From assembly GCA_021234155.1 (NCBI GenBank), contig JAJEKV010000049.1:8530036-8594035 (forward strand): 64,000 bases of DNA, in the 5' to 3' direction. Each line of letters begins with the position of its first letter. Position 1 is the first letter of the stretch. The notes below the pieces were generated by a model that saw only the letters and a list, made by a program, of their open reading frames with translations, searched no databases and had not been told where the DNA came from. The translations under genes and the position numbers were made by a program. The stretch comes from Isoetes taiwanensis (taxonomy: Eukaryota; Streptophyta; Lycopodiopsida; Isoetales; Isoetaceae). Positions 34,101 to 45,607 of this stretch are shown here, in pieces.

Positions 34101-36657
34101 ACCACTATACCGGAATACAACCGTTTCAAAGTTTTGGTGAAAGATGAAGAATCACCCAAACGACATCATGTACTGTGCCCTTCCCAGAAAGCAGCTGTCG
34201 GCTCCCCTTTTATGCAAAAAAAAAAAGAAAAAAAAATTAGTTTTAAATGAAAGGAAGCCGCATTCAGTAATAAGGAATTAAACCTCTGCACAATAATAGA
34301 AAATCGTTTGTCAATTTCTATTTCTTGTGAAACAGAGTAATCTATTTCTTTGAGTAAATCTGAATGGCGGCATTTCAAGCCGTGTAAAGCAAAAACAACG
34401 CAAAAATAGTGCAAGAAGTCCTTGTAATATCAAATAAGTTTCATATGGCAGATTGCGGGGCATTCGTGCAATTTCATGGTGGATTAGAAAGAAAGTTCAC
34501 AAGTAGCATTGCAAAATCGTTCGCAGCTTGGAATACCAATGCAGACAAGATGGATCCCTGGAGTCCAGTTCGTTGTTGGATGGAAGGGCCACACATAGAG
34601 TCCACAAAAAATGAAAACTTGAAAAGCATAAACCACTGTTGAAAAATAGAATAGCCTAATAAGAGCATCTACCAAGAAAGGTCCAGCCAAAAAGGGGATG
34701 CAAGCCGATTTTAAGGCAGCCACAGAGAAATCAAACTGCAAAACTTGTCGTGGTGGTTGAGATACTTGCAATAAACAGAGTTTATATATTCTTTCTCAAA
34801 TAGCAAAACTTGATCGGATGCAAACGAACTACAGAAACCTGGTTGGAACTGGCGCAAAACAACAAAAAAAGAGGTCCCATCCAAAAAGTCGACCACAAGT
34901 TTGCATGTGAATTCTTAGGGAAACCACAAAAGCACGGTGAAGTTCATCCATTTGAATTTTAAAAAACAGTTATGCATATAGCGTGTTGTGCCCTTTCCCT
35001 AATCCTCAATCTCAGCCATCTATTTCATCAACGGTTCAAAATTGAAATTGATGACAAACACTCAAAATCCCTTTAGTATAAAGAAAGATATGCAATTGTA
35101 AATGGTATAAAGCATAATTATAAGCATCTAATACGCAAATTATTGTGAGAAGTCACTTTTAGACCAACTTTGCCCAACAACTTTCAATGGCAATCTCAAA
35201 GTTTTGAATCCGCATAATTAACATGTTAATTGTTTGCAGCATTATATAAGTTTCAAAATAACCATTCATTTACACGTCAATGACACCATAGATAAGATGT
35301 TCATAAAAGCACAATCTCGAGTGCCATCTTTATCTGAGGTGACTTCTAATCAGTTTGCGCCATCATAGGCTCGGACTGTTGGATGTCTGTTTTGGACGAT
35401 CCCAACCATCATTAGGCACAACTTGTTTTTTAGTAAGTTTTAGTTAACTGTCAGTTTCAAATACACAATAAACACAAAGAAGATCCATCGTACACATGTG
35501 CGGTACACATATATTGGCGTATGTATTTGGGGCTCCTCGCCAACCGTTGGACGCCCTGCACGAATATAATGCACCAATTCTAAATCTGGAAGCTCCTCCC
35601 TTTTAATCAAGGGATCAATTTCCACTCATAAGTATCCATCGTCCTTGTAGCACTCTCCATAATACGACAGGAAAAGGACAAACTTAACCGTGCGAATAAA
35701 GGTGTGACAGAGTATGTCCGTTAAAATCCTTGTGGGCCCATAATCTGTAGAATTTAGAATAAATAGGCACTGAACAGATACAACAAAAATGATCACATAA
35801 ACTCAAGACCATACTTGATCGCTCAAGAACAGGAAAATATTAGAATTGAACTGGTGAAGATTGGCCTCGAGGACTTCAATTTAAATATAAAAAGATCTAT
35901 AGTTTTGGTCTATTTCTACTCCATAATTTAAGCATCTAAATAAGGAACATAATTTAAGGGATAGTTGAAACGGTTACACAAATTATGCTGCCCATTTTAG
36001 CATTCTAATCCTTAGCTGCCAAAAATACAAGTTCAATTATCTGGGACTAATCAAGTCCATACCATTAGACCCTTAACAACACAGGAATGGAGAGCCCAAG
36101 ACAACTAGGACAATCCACCACGTGGAACAACCACCTACAACAACCACAAACTATGGATGAGGATCAACAACATGCTCCATACAAAGCTCATGTTGTTCAG
36201 AATCAACATCTTGAGTTGTTGAAATATAAGGTCACAATGCGCGAACAATCCTCGACTCAATTGACCAATCGCATTGAGATTGTATTGAAGCACCATGAGC
36301 AAGCTTATGGGGTCGCAAGTACCTAAGCTTGAATAGATATCTTTTCATATGGTATATCACAAAAAATGGTCGCAACGTATATTGTACGGCAATTTTGCTA
36401 TGGTTTACATATGATTCTGTTGTTGTATTTGTGTGAGGGTATGCCAACAATATTTATAGAGCGCTTGTTGTATTTCTTGTTAGTTTGCACTCCCACCCTA
36501 TGGTTGTGGCATGCACGCGTGCATGATGCATAGTGCATGCATTCCATCCATGCATGCAATGCATCAATGCATGCATGTTGAGTCCTTTTAGTACTTAACA
36601 CCATGCAAGGCACATTGCTTACTTTCTTTTGTGGCCATATAGGTATTTTTTTTTTGC
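31180..36657. other. Long intergenic region, nothing recognised
   Basis: This is 5.4 kb of AT-rich sequence without a coding signature I can support. A short ATAGA pentamer run near 33798-33812 is the only repeat of note. Short open frames (for example 34166-34414 and 36087-36326) show no family pattern. Confidence 0.5.
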
Positions 36658-37272
36658 AACACAAACCATTAACATCCAACATATAAAAATTAAATCCTCT
36701 AACACATAACAACCAACACATAACAACCATTGACATTAACAACCAACACATAACTACTATTGACATTAATTAACACAACCATTAGGTCCAACACATTTAA
36801 ATTAAAATCCCCCTTAAACCCCCTTTGGTTTGGGTGCATATTCACACGGGGGGTGACTCCGGGCAACGAGAGCTGTTGAATAGGCATATTCACCCCTTAT
36901 TCCTTAATCTATACCGTACGTAAAGTTCCTCGTTTGTGGGGTATGCAAGTACAAAATTTGCTATACTGTATAACAAGATTCGCAAAATACTATAAGATTT
37001 CAAGCGAAATACTATATGGTGTTGATTTAAATGCGTGCAAAATACAATTATGAGGGCTCTTTGCTGCCCTACTTCACCTCCCGTGTGAATATGCACCCAA
37101 ACCAAAGGGGGTTTAAGGGGGATTTTAATTTAAATGTGTTGGACCTAATGGTTATGTTAATTAATGTCAATAGTAGTTATGTGTTGGTTGTTAATGTCAA
37201 TGGTTGTTATGTGTTGGTTGTTATGTGTTAGAGGATTTAATTTTTATATGTTGGATGTTAATGGTTTGTGTT
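36658..37272. repeat. Foldback repeat with 193-bp arms
   Basis: Bases 36658-36850 and 37080-37272 are near-perfect inverted copies around a 229-bp spacer. The arms run from AACACAAACCATTAAC at the outer end to GCATATTCACACGGG at the inner end. Tandem GTTGGTTGTTATGTG-type subrepeats lie within each arm. Transcribed, it would make a long hairpin. The identical peptides encoded by the two arms are a by-product. Confidence 0.88.
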
Positions 37273-37284
37273 AAAAAAATTTTG

Positions 37285-38394
37285 GCCTTCGGGGACCTTA
37301 GGGACGTCACCTCCCGGTGTGACAAAAAAATTTAGAATTCAAACCCGAGAAAAAAACTAGAATTCATTTGAGGCTTTTAACACCTGTAGCTTTTGAACTT
37401 GATCACAATAAAACAAATAGAACGTAAGTAAAAGTTACCATAAAGATAGAGCCGATTGATCCCATTATTCTGAAAGTCATAAAGTTTGCAACACAAAGAA
37501 AACCCCCTGTTATTATGCTACATATTGTTACTTTCGCTACAACTATTTCTCTTTCACAATGACACCATTGTTTATCAATCCATATGATTTTGGATGCTCC
37601 ATCTCTAGCTTAAAGGTAATGCATGATTCACCTTATGGTCCGATTAAAGTTCCAAACCTACAATATAAATGCATTCTTGTGGCCACTGTTTGACTGATCT
37701 GCGTGACATGGAAAAGGGCGTGGAATAATCCGTCTGTTGTGTGTATAAGAATCCGTTTGTTGATTGAAGCTAAAGGTCGGGTTGCTATGAACAATCCGTG
37801 ACCCGAAATATCAAGAGTTGGAAGCAAAACAGAGGGCCTAAACTTGAATCTGCAAAGAAATCTTAGGAAGGAAACAAAAGGGGTTTTGCAAAGACTACAT
37901 TGTAGAATCGGAAACCAATACCTTGTAAAAGAAAATATTATGCTAACGAAGAAACATTAAAAACAAATACCTTTGTAAGTGTGAGCAAAAAATCCATCTC
38001 TTAATGGTAGTAAAATCCACTCCTAAATAATAAGAATCCAAGAGGGCAAGTACACATGCATATGCACACATGCACACACATGCACACATTTACATGCACA
38101 TGCATTTGCACTTGCACATGCACAATACACATGCACATGCACATGCATGTGCACATGCACATGCATACACATGCGCATTGTTCATGCACAAACACATGCA
38201 GAGAAAGACAAGAACCCTCGGATTGTTCCAACCAACAAAAATCAACGGCCCATAAAGGGTGCACTCTAGAAATACTATTTAGTACACCTCAACGAATACA
38301 ACAACGAAATCATAGAAAAACCATGTGAAAAAACGTATAAAAATCTAAAAGTAACCCCCTGTTATTGTGCTATATATTCATCTTCATGGTAAAT
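37285..38394. other. Intergenic with a CACATG microsatellite
   Basis: No gene is recognised. The interval around 37490-37530 (ACCCCCTGTTATTATGCTAC) is echoed at 38351-38380, next to the MITE, suggesting an old diverged duplication. Confidence 0.45.
38050..38185. repeat. (CACATG)n-type microsatellite
   Basis: Irregular CACATGCA/CACATG hexamers run for about 135 bp; translations in all frames are Cys/His/Thr artefacts. Confidence 0.9.
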
Positions 38395-38422
38395 GGGCAA
38401 AAGTATGCTGGTGGGTATCAAA
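38395..38422 (+). repeat. Left TIR of the MITE
   Basis: 28 bp, identical to the reverse complement of 39136-39163. Confidence 0.92.
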
Positions 38423-39135
38423 AGCATGCGTCCGGACGCATGCTTTCAGCACCCATGCTTCGTGCTTTTTTTTGGGTGATGGTGGGTGCTGGTGGGTTCG
38501 TTTTTTTACACCCTTCATTTGTTAAGAGGATTCTTCAGCCAAGAATCATTCCACAATGCTCTAATTTTCCATCAGATTAGCATCGATTTCATTAGATTGG
38601 AGTCTGATTAGTGCGCAGATTGACCCAAACTCCAAATTGGCATGTGAATCTTCAATTAGTTGCTCAATCCATCATATCTTTTCATAAAACTTATCCACCA
38701 AGGTAGGATTGTCATTCCGACCATATTCAGCCTAAAAGCTCCATCTATTTTTGCTTAAATTGGGCTGACTTAAGAGATTTCTCACTGTTTTACAAAAAAA
38801 CCTGTTGCAAGAATGGTTTTTCTTTAATTTTTCACTCAATATCCCAAATTAGGTTCTGAAATTTTGCATGTAGGATATGGGTGCATGGCCGATTATGAAA
38901 ATCTGAAAAGCCCCATCTGATTTAGCTTAATTTGGGCTGAATTAAGAAATTTTGTTCTGTTTTACCAAAATTGCTGCAGAAATGGATTTTCTCTAATTGC
39001 TCACTCAATATCCCAAATTAGGCCCTGAAATTTTGCATGTATGATCGAATTGCATGGCCGATTATGAAAAACAAAAAAATAAAAGTGCTGGAAAGTGCTG
39101 GAAAGTGCTGGGTGCTGGGTGCTGAACCGCGTTTA

Positions 39136-39163
39136 TTTGATACCCACCAGCATACTTTTGCCC
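39136..39163 (-). repeat. Right TIR of the MITE
   Basis: 28 bp, identical to the reverse complement of 38395-38422. Confidence 0.92.
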
Positions 39164-39167
39164 AAAT

Positions 39168-40372
39168 TTGCAGATTAGCTTTGTTTGTATGAGAGCTAGA
39201 ATTCACAAATCTCCAGTTCATACAGATATAGCTTATTATGCTCGAGTAGCAAGCTGTGATACTGTGTTCATGCAGGCAGCAAGATCCAGTACTATGTTCA
39301 TGAGAATCTCGTCGCTTTTGCTTATATTTTAGTCCTTCAAAGAAGAACATAAGGATATACCTCTCAAAGCATAATTTGCAAGCCTCTTCGTCATGTGCAT
39401 CCACATGAAGAAAGCTTTAAAGTAAGTTTTGCCAAGTTGTATGATTGCATAGTTGTGATTTGCGCGTTGGGCAAGGATTATTCCATAGGAGATCAAATTT
39501 GCAAGTTGTAATAAGCTAACTTGCTGCCAATGGAAAAACTTACCTATAGGATGTTTTGAAATGTAATTCCAATTTGTATCATGACTATATAATAATATTA
39601 TTATGCAGATAATATTGGCATACATTTTATTATTATTTACATATTTGTTTGTCAATTTGTAATGTAAGCATAAGATTCATGATTGTTATTGCTTTCCTAT
39701 ATTTGTTCGTTTTATCAAGGGTGCCTTCGACTCTAAACATATTTCAATGGTTTGGGAGGCCATGGTATATTTCTAAGATATTTGAGGATGCAAGGCAACC
39801 TACCAAAGAAGAAGATGTGCTCGACCAGGGATATTTACACTTTGTTGTGTTCTACAACACACGGTATCCCATATTCTTTACTGTATTAATATTATTTCAT
39901 ACCCCATGACCCATTTTCCATGTAATTCCATTACAACATTTTCTAAGTATGGAGCTCATGTTATATAGAACCACCCTTAGGGGCCAAAAAAAAATTTCAG
40001 CTCTAGGCTATCCCCTTTTTTTTCTTTTTTTTTTCAAACCATTGAAAAACATGTTAAGAAATTGAACCATTAAATTAAACCCCTTGACCCCTTGCCCCTT
40101 CCTCCCAAGAAGTTGTTTTGCTTTGGAGGATAAGTAGACGTAGGATGTTGTTCCTCTTGCTTCGAGTGTGTCTGCACCACTCATTGCATCATTGAAGTGG
40201 CACTTGATTTTTCCGCCAATATGTGCAATCTGGTTACGATTCTAATTTGGTAGAAAATCGTCTTGCCTTGCGTAAGAAATTGTATAGCCTTCATTGAGTG
40301 CATGCAGTGATTCATGGATCATGTTTGTCAAATGAAGGACTTACTTGATGAGTTCAGTCCACAGGGATCGAC
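39168..40372. other. Intergenic, nothing firm
   Basis: An 86-residue hydrophobic frame at 39649-39909 lacks family features. The last 200 bp before 40373 may be decayed Copia gag sequence. Confidence 0.4.
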
Positions 40373-40714
40373 GTGATTGAGGATGAGAAATTTTGCTTGC
40401 TCTTGAATAGCTTGCCACAATTCTTTGAGGGTATTGTGATAAATATAGAAGGATGGCTCGATGATTATACATTTGAGATGGCCTTGAATCATCTGAAAGC
40501 TGAAATCATTCGTAAGCAGGGAATCCGAGCCATAAACGCTGATAGTCTATTATTTGTGAGCGCGAAGACTAAGCTAACTTTACTGAGGAAAGGGAAGTTT
40601 GATAGGAACAAGATAACCTGCTTTCAGTGCCAAAAAGGTCTTGCTAATTGCTATGAATGTTCCAGCATTCTTTTAGAGAGAAGCAATTGTTACTACAGCC
40701 TTTATGATGAATAG
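40373..40714 (+). pseudogene. Copia gag fragment with zinc-knuckle remnant
   Basis: The frame contains EDEKFCLLLNSLPQFFEG, a helical MALNHLKAEI segment, then basic residues and CFQCQKGLANCYEC. This matches the middle of a Copia gag (LL.SLP..., then a CX2C knuckle), but the His-containing half of the knuckle is lost. It is out of family with the 3.9-5.8 kb copy by sequence. Nothing of protease or pol follows. Confidence 0.6.
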
Positions 40715-41719
40715 TGTGACGCTTCATTCATAACATACGATGTTTCATTGTATATCCCGTGGGGGGGAATATCCCATCCAATAATGTCTGTCATATGGGC
40801 CCTCCATCTATCTCGCTCATGGGATGGCCAAGGCATGAGAAGAGGACACGAAGATGTCTTGCTCACTTGTCCTCTATGGGCTCCTATAACAGCGGAAGCA
40901 ATACATCTACATCAGCACTACCAATAATAACAACAATCAACTACCATAAGGGGTAGTGCAGACCATCCATCGATCACATCTGATACATTAATATAACAAT
41001 ACATCAACAGAGCTCCTACGCAGGCTCAGACTCGAATAACCCATGAGAGTTCAATGGACAAGGTTTTTTGGACAATTTTCATATGTATGCTTAGGGTTTA
41101 GGGTGTTTTTTAGCACTGATCTAGTGCAAAACTGATATGCAGAGGGGTTAAATTGTGTTCAAAAATGTGTATACAAGGAGGGCGGTTTGCTACCCTTTGA
41201 ACACAAATGCCTTACCCTCCATATGTATAAGTGAACCCCCAGGACTGACAGCTGGGGTCTCAAGATAGAGCAGACCGAGTTATGACAATGACTTAGGCTG
41301 GCAATAGACAATGGCTAGGGTTGACCACTCCATCTGCCCCTCTTGTACACTATGCAGATGGGCTAAATCAAACTCTGACATGACTGTAACTTGCCAGAGA
41401 CACAATATCTTGGTATTACCCAATGAGACTACTTCGGGCTACATCTCCCCGGTCTGATGAAGTAGGAAGGGTTTCATCTCCCCTTCCCGGAGTGCAGTGG
41501 CTCCATAGGCAGTTAGAGGAACATAGCTACACGCATCCTTATCCGATTGAACTCCCCAAAACAAAAGCCAGCTCAACACTCGAAACTCTTGAGAGTAAGG
41601 TGACACCATTGATGCAGGAAGTGTCAGACTCATGCCCAGCGCCTCATGAAGTGGCCGACTATAAGCCTAGCTTGCTATTGGTTTCCAATAGCCGCGTCAA
41701 TAGGGGCATCCCTCCATGG
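40715..41719. other. Intergenic, nothing recognised
   Basis: Mixed-composition sequence with frames under 110 residues and no recognisable family. Confidence 0.4.
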
Positions 41720-41875
41720 TGTGACGACCATACGGATATTCGTATCATATGAACATTATACTCGTATGTACAATAGATGGTCGTCACATAGATGCAAAAG
41801 GGTAGTTGCACAAGGCAGGGTTTGAACTCGCAACCTTCCAGTTGCGAGTCACACACCCTTGCCAAGTGCGCTACC
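41720..41875 (-). mobile_element. tRNA-like SINE head next to a 12-bp-arm hairpin
   Basis: On the minus strand 41801-41875 reads TAGCGCACTTGG (A-box-like, 41862-41873) and GAGTTCAAACC (B-box-like, 41819-41829) at tRNA spacing. The acceptor stem does not pair, so this is not a working tRNA. Adjacent 41720-41788 is bounded by TGTGACGACCAT and its exact reverse complement. Together they look like a short tRNA-derived SINE or a decorated insertion. Confidence 0.45.
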
Positions 41876-42302
41876 AATATTTGTTGAAGACATTCCTTCA
41901 CGTCTTTCTCATATGTGGGACTATCTCCAGGAGGTTCTAGAATATTCTAGAACCTAAATGTATGCGCGCTTGGCGTGATCTCATCCATTGGAGTGGCACG
42001 ATCCTGACCGTTGGCCTAGATATATAAGGAGGCACCTCCTTCTTATTGAACCATTTCAATTCATCGCCAGTCTTGAGCCTTTTAGGCATCTGTCTCGTGT
42101 TCCTGCTTGCCTTCGGGCCATTGTATTCTTGATTCCTGTTCATATATCAGATTCTTTGCCGATCTTGGCATATTTCTTCCGTATTTCTTGCGTATTCTTC
42201 GCATATTTTCCTTGTTTTCGTGTAGGTTCATGACAGTTTGAACCAGAATCCCCTACCGGTTCTTGCCTGCTCTGATCCTAAGCATTTTTTTTTTGCTCAT
42301 AT

Positions 42303-42595
42303 TTGGTGATATGGAGGAGGTTTCGACTTTATTACAGCAGGTCCAGCAGCTTGTTCAAGTATGCCAGCAGTTGCAGTTGGACAATAAAGAGCTTAAGGAA
42401 CGTATTGCTTCACATGAATCTGAGCCTATGCAGATTGATCGGGCAGTTCGAGGACCTTTATCTCCCGCCGAGAAGCAGCGTCGGAGAAAAGCTAACCTTT
42501 GCCTCTACTGTGGAGGAATTGGCAATATTGCCCGTGGATGCCCTGTGAAGTGTCCAAACCAGTCGGAAAACTTCAGGGGCCGGTCCGAGTCGTAG
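42303..42595 (+). pseudogene. Gag fragment with CCHC-type zinc knuckle
   Basis: The frame has a Gln/Leu coiled-coil stretch (STLLQQVQQLVQVCQQLQLD) followed by LSPAEKQRRRKANLCLYCGG and GNIARGCPVK. The knuckle reads C-X2-C-X3-G-N-X4-C, with Asn where His is expected. This is the C-terminal half of a Ty3/Gypsy-type gag. It stops exactly where the LINE fragment begins, so a LINE insertion or recombination truncated it. The preceding 41900-42260 region has a TATATAAGGAGGCACC box and could be its LTR. Confidence 0.6.
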
Positions 42596-42597
42596 GA

Positions 42598-43512
42598 GTC
42601 TCTCGTTGGCTGGCATCCTTGAGCAGTGGCTGACAATATGGGTAGAGGAGGCAAATATGCGAGCTCTCACACAGGCAGGTTTTTGGCCCAGGCATTCCAC
42701 CATTGATCATATCTTCACTCTGCGCGCATTGATTGAGGATAGCAGGAATCACCGACAAAACCTGTACTGTTGTTTCGTGGATTTCGCAAAAGCTTTTGAC
42801 ACAGTGCCCTGGGACAGGTTATGGGACAGACTGTGGCAGCTCGGGACTTCCCTTGACTTGCAGAATGAAGTGTATAGGCTATACGAGGCATGCTCAGGCC
42901 GTATTACATCGTCAGGACAGCTAGTAATCAGTAGTATTGGAGTGCGTCAGAGTTGCCCCCTCCCCCACACTCTTTGCCCTATACATTGACCAGCTGGAAG
43001 ATTGGCTCTCTGAGCATGGAGGTGCGGGCGCCCATCTCATGCATCACACAATTCGGCAACTCATATATGCGGACGATGTCAACCTCCTGGCCTATACTCC
43101 AGAGGATGCTCTTGACACTTTTTGCTGATTCATTGGCATGCAAGTTAAATTGGCCAAAACTAGGGTGCTGCTAGTTCCATCATCCCGTCAGCCAAGGCTT
43201 CCCTCATTCACTTACCAGGGACAAGATGTAGAGGTGGCTTCGACCTACAAGTACTTGGGGATCGAGTTCTCTACTACCACCCATTGGGATGCTGCCATCA
43301 GGTTGCGGATCATGGCGGGTTGGAAAGCACTGCCACAAGGCAGAGTTGTATGCCTGGGGCCACCAGTCACACTTGTTTCAGGCCTTGGTCGAGCCGTTCC
43401 TTTTGTATGGGGCAGAAGTGTGGGGTCCAGTGATATCCCTCAACACCTGGAATGACCTCGAGCAGGTGCAGAAAGCCTTCTTGGCACGAGCCCTTGGGGT
43501 AAAGTCCACAGT
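42598..43512 (+). pseudogene. LINE reverse transcriptase fragment, frameshifted
   Basis: RT motifs in order are ILEQWLTIWVEE, AGFWPRHSTIDHIFTLRAL, CCFVDFAKAFDTVPWDRLW, GVRQSCPL (then a frameshift), TLFALYIDQLEDW, RQLIYADDVNLLAYTPED and STYKYLGIEF. A second frameshift near 43335 leads into LVEPFLLYGAEVWGP and LARALGVKS. It lacks the endonuclease domain (5' truncated) and is cut at its 3' side by the LTR at 43516. Two or more frameshifts and a TGA after DTFC make it inactive. It is a different LINE type from the L1-like element at 21.6-28.2 kb. Confidence 0.88.
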
Positions 43513-43515
43513 TCC

Positions 43516-45042
43516 TGTGACGTTCCACATAGTTATACGGTGTATGTATAACTATACTGACACGTCATGGGCCGAGGATACACCATCATGGGGGTACGTA
43601 GACTAACCACAAGGGATTAATTTAGCTATGCTAAATTAATAAGGGTTTAATTAAAGGTTAATTACCTATAATTAAGGAATCATTAGGGGTATATTGTAGT
43701 TTTTCCCATTAATTAATTAGGAAGAGGACACCTGGCCAAACTCGATTGGCCAGTAGGAGACTGCTAATTTGGGGCAGCAAATTGGATCCCAACCCCAATT
43801 TGCCCCAAATCGAATCCAGGGAGATGAGCTGTTGGACGCCCAGGTTGCTTGAAGATGGAGATCCCACGTGACAATGGTTCCAGCCGAAATTCGGGTTAGT
43901 AGATAGATTAATTTGGTATTTCTAGGGCCAGCGCCTCTGTCAGGCTTCTTTGCTTGTCTCTGATGATGATTAACCCTTGTTTGATAGTTAGAACTGTTCT
44001 CAACTATTGATTATGCTTTGTGATGGATCGATGTATGTATCTTTGGTAGTATCTCTGTTAGTTCTTCCAGAAAGCAGGGATTAAAGGGGTAGAGACCTCT
44101 GTGATCTGTGTTCATTAGTATGCTCCTAGTAGCTCCCGTAGTACCCAGTAGTTGTGGCCTGTGCACAAGATCCCACCGAGCTGTGGAATCTATGGCATGA
44201 TTGAAGCACCAGATAAGGGGCCATAGTGATGAAGTGTGGGGTGGGGTCTCGCATGAGCATAAAAGGCTACGGGGACTCTTTCAGTGAGCTAGGTCTAATA
44301 GCCAGTCAGTGAACTAGGCCGGGTATGGGTCTGACACTCCCTGGGTACAGCGGTGTGATCATCCTGTACTTTGAAGATAAAGTTAGGGGAGTAGGTCGGG
44401 TACGGATGCGGGGGTCGCTGATGCGGCACGTATTCTCTAGCTCACCCATGGAATCACTGCGACTCTGGGAAGGGACACTTCCCTGGGGAGATGTAACCCG
44501 GAGTAGTCCCAAAGGGTGATGCCTTGGGAATGCGTCTCCGGAAAGCTAAATTGATGCCATAGCTTGATTCAGCTCATCTGCAAAGTGTGCACAAGAGGGG
44601 CGGATGGAGTGGACAACCCTAGCCGATGTTCTACCAGCCAATGCCATGTCAAGATTCTGTCTGCTGATCTCCTGAGACCTAGCCGTCAGTCGATCCTCAT
44701 TGGAGTCTGAGCCGGGGTAGAACCATGGGTTTTGGAATGTTTTCCTTAGCATTAGATGTATCTTCTTTGCTATCATCAGTTGGATGGATGTGCCACCCTT
44801 CGTGGTGGTTATTTATGATATGATTATGTTGTATGCTAACCTTGTATTCACACTTCTGCGACATAGGAGTCCCATTGAAGGCGTGGGCCGAATGACACCT
44901 CTGTGTCCTTCACCCGGGCATCTTTCTATAGATGGTCCAAGTTAGACGGAGGGCCCTGCTCATGGTGAGCTGATTGCCATGGGAGGGGGAAGTCCCCGTA
45001 TGTATATGCCCCGAGCGCCGTATATGTTCAGGGAGCATCACA
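43516..45042 (+). repeat. 5' LTR of the giant Gypsy element
   Basis: It starts TGTGACG and ends GCATCACA, giving TGTGA..TCACA termini, one base before the primer-binding site. It interrupts the LINE RT fragment. Length is 1,527 bp. The partner LTR is not in the window, so the start is inferred from termini and from the point where LINE similarity stops. Confidence 0.65.
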
Positions 45043-45043
45043 G

Positions 45044-45055
45044 TGGTATCAGAGC
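45044..45055 (+). other. Primer-binding site (initiator Met-tRNA type)
   Basis: TGGTATCAGAGC directly follows the LTR end plus one base, as usual for plant LTR elements. Confidence 0.8.
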
Positions 45056-45240
45056 ATGGTTTTGGGAAACCAAAGTACTGCACTGGCCACATACTAACGC
45101 GTTAAATCGCTGGTTAGTGAGCGAAATTTTTGGAGTATCCTGAGTTTCTTGGTAGTGTAGTAGATAATGTCTTGATAACTTAGTTGATTCGGGTATAGAA
45201 CTTAGATTTCTTGGAAAAAGGCGTAAAGACCGGGCGTAAA

Positions 45241-45417
45241 ACCCTAACCCTAATTGGCGGGCAGGGGGTATCCGCGTCTTTCTAGCGTCGGTGGCGAGGT
45301 CAGGGTAGGGCCTGGCCGCAGAAAAAAAAAAAAAAAACCCTAACCCCTAATCGGCGGGCAGGGGGTACTTGGGCACTTCTGGCGTCGGTGGCGGGGTCGC
45401 GGTAGGGCCGCCCGCAG
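45241..45417. repeat. Leader tandem duplication with CCCTAA start
   Basis: Two roughly 80-95 bp copies (from 45241 and 45337), each starting (A)ACCCTAACCCCTAAT-like then GGCGGGCAGGGGGTA and ending in a GTAGGGCC..GCAGA stretch, are separated by a run of A. They lie in the untranslated leader between primer-binding site and first ORF. Confidence 0.8.
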
Positions 45418-45607
45418 ACCTAAAACGTGATTCCCGCCTCCTTTTTTTAAAAAAAAAAATTAGGGTAAACTTGAAATTAAAGCTAGGGTTATCATCTTTC
45501 TTTTTGTTTCAACGTCTTTCTGCTCCCTTGTGCTCCCCCTAGCCGCCATAGCCACCGGGATTAAAGCTTGCTTCCGCCATAGCCATTTTTACCTGTAACT
45601 TCGTTTC

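Larger units (their letters stand above)
38395..39163. mobile_element. 769-bp non-autonomous DNA transposon (MITE) with 28-bp perfect TIRs
   Basis: The TIRs start GGGCAAAAGTATGCTGGTGG and are identical for 28 bp. AAAT flanks both ends (38391-38394 and 39164-39167), a 4-bp target duplication. Subterminal GTGCTGG repeats are present (five at 39088-39125, related copies near 38440-38490). The interior holds two diverged copies of a roughly 165-bp unit (38745-38905 and 38920-39066) with CTCACTCAATATCCCAAATTAG in common. There is no ORF. The TIR closely resembles that of the 9.1-kb element at 48545-57636. Confidence 0.88.

Noticed and set aside
36699-37231. Two ORFs encoding the same peptide on opposite strands
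   Set aside because: They are the two arms of the foldback repeat; composition (Val/Asn/Tyr runs) reflects minisatellite DNA, not a protein.
38001-38328. Cys/His/Met/Thr-rich ORFs on both strands
   Set aside because: Translations of the CACATG microsatellite.
41801-41875. Functional tRNA gene on the minus strand
   Set aside because: The acceptor and T stems do not pair; only A- and B-box similarity remains.
45236-45356. CCCTAA units as an interstitial telomere
   Set aside because: Only two or three units per copy, embedded in a duplicated GC-rich leader repeat.
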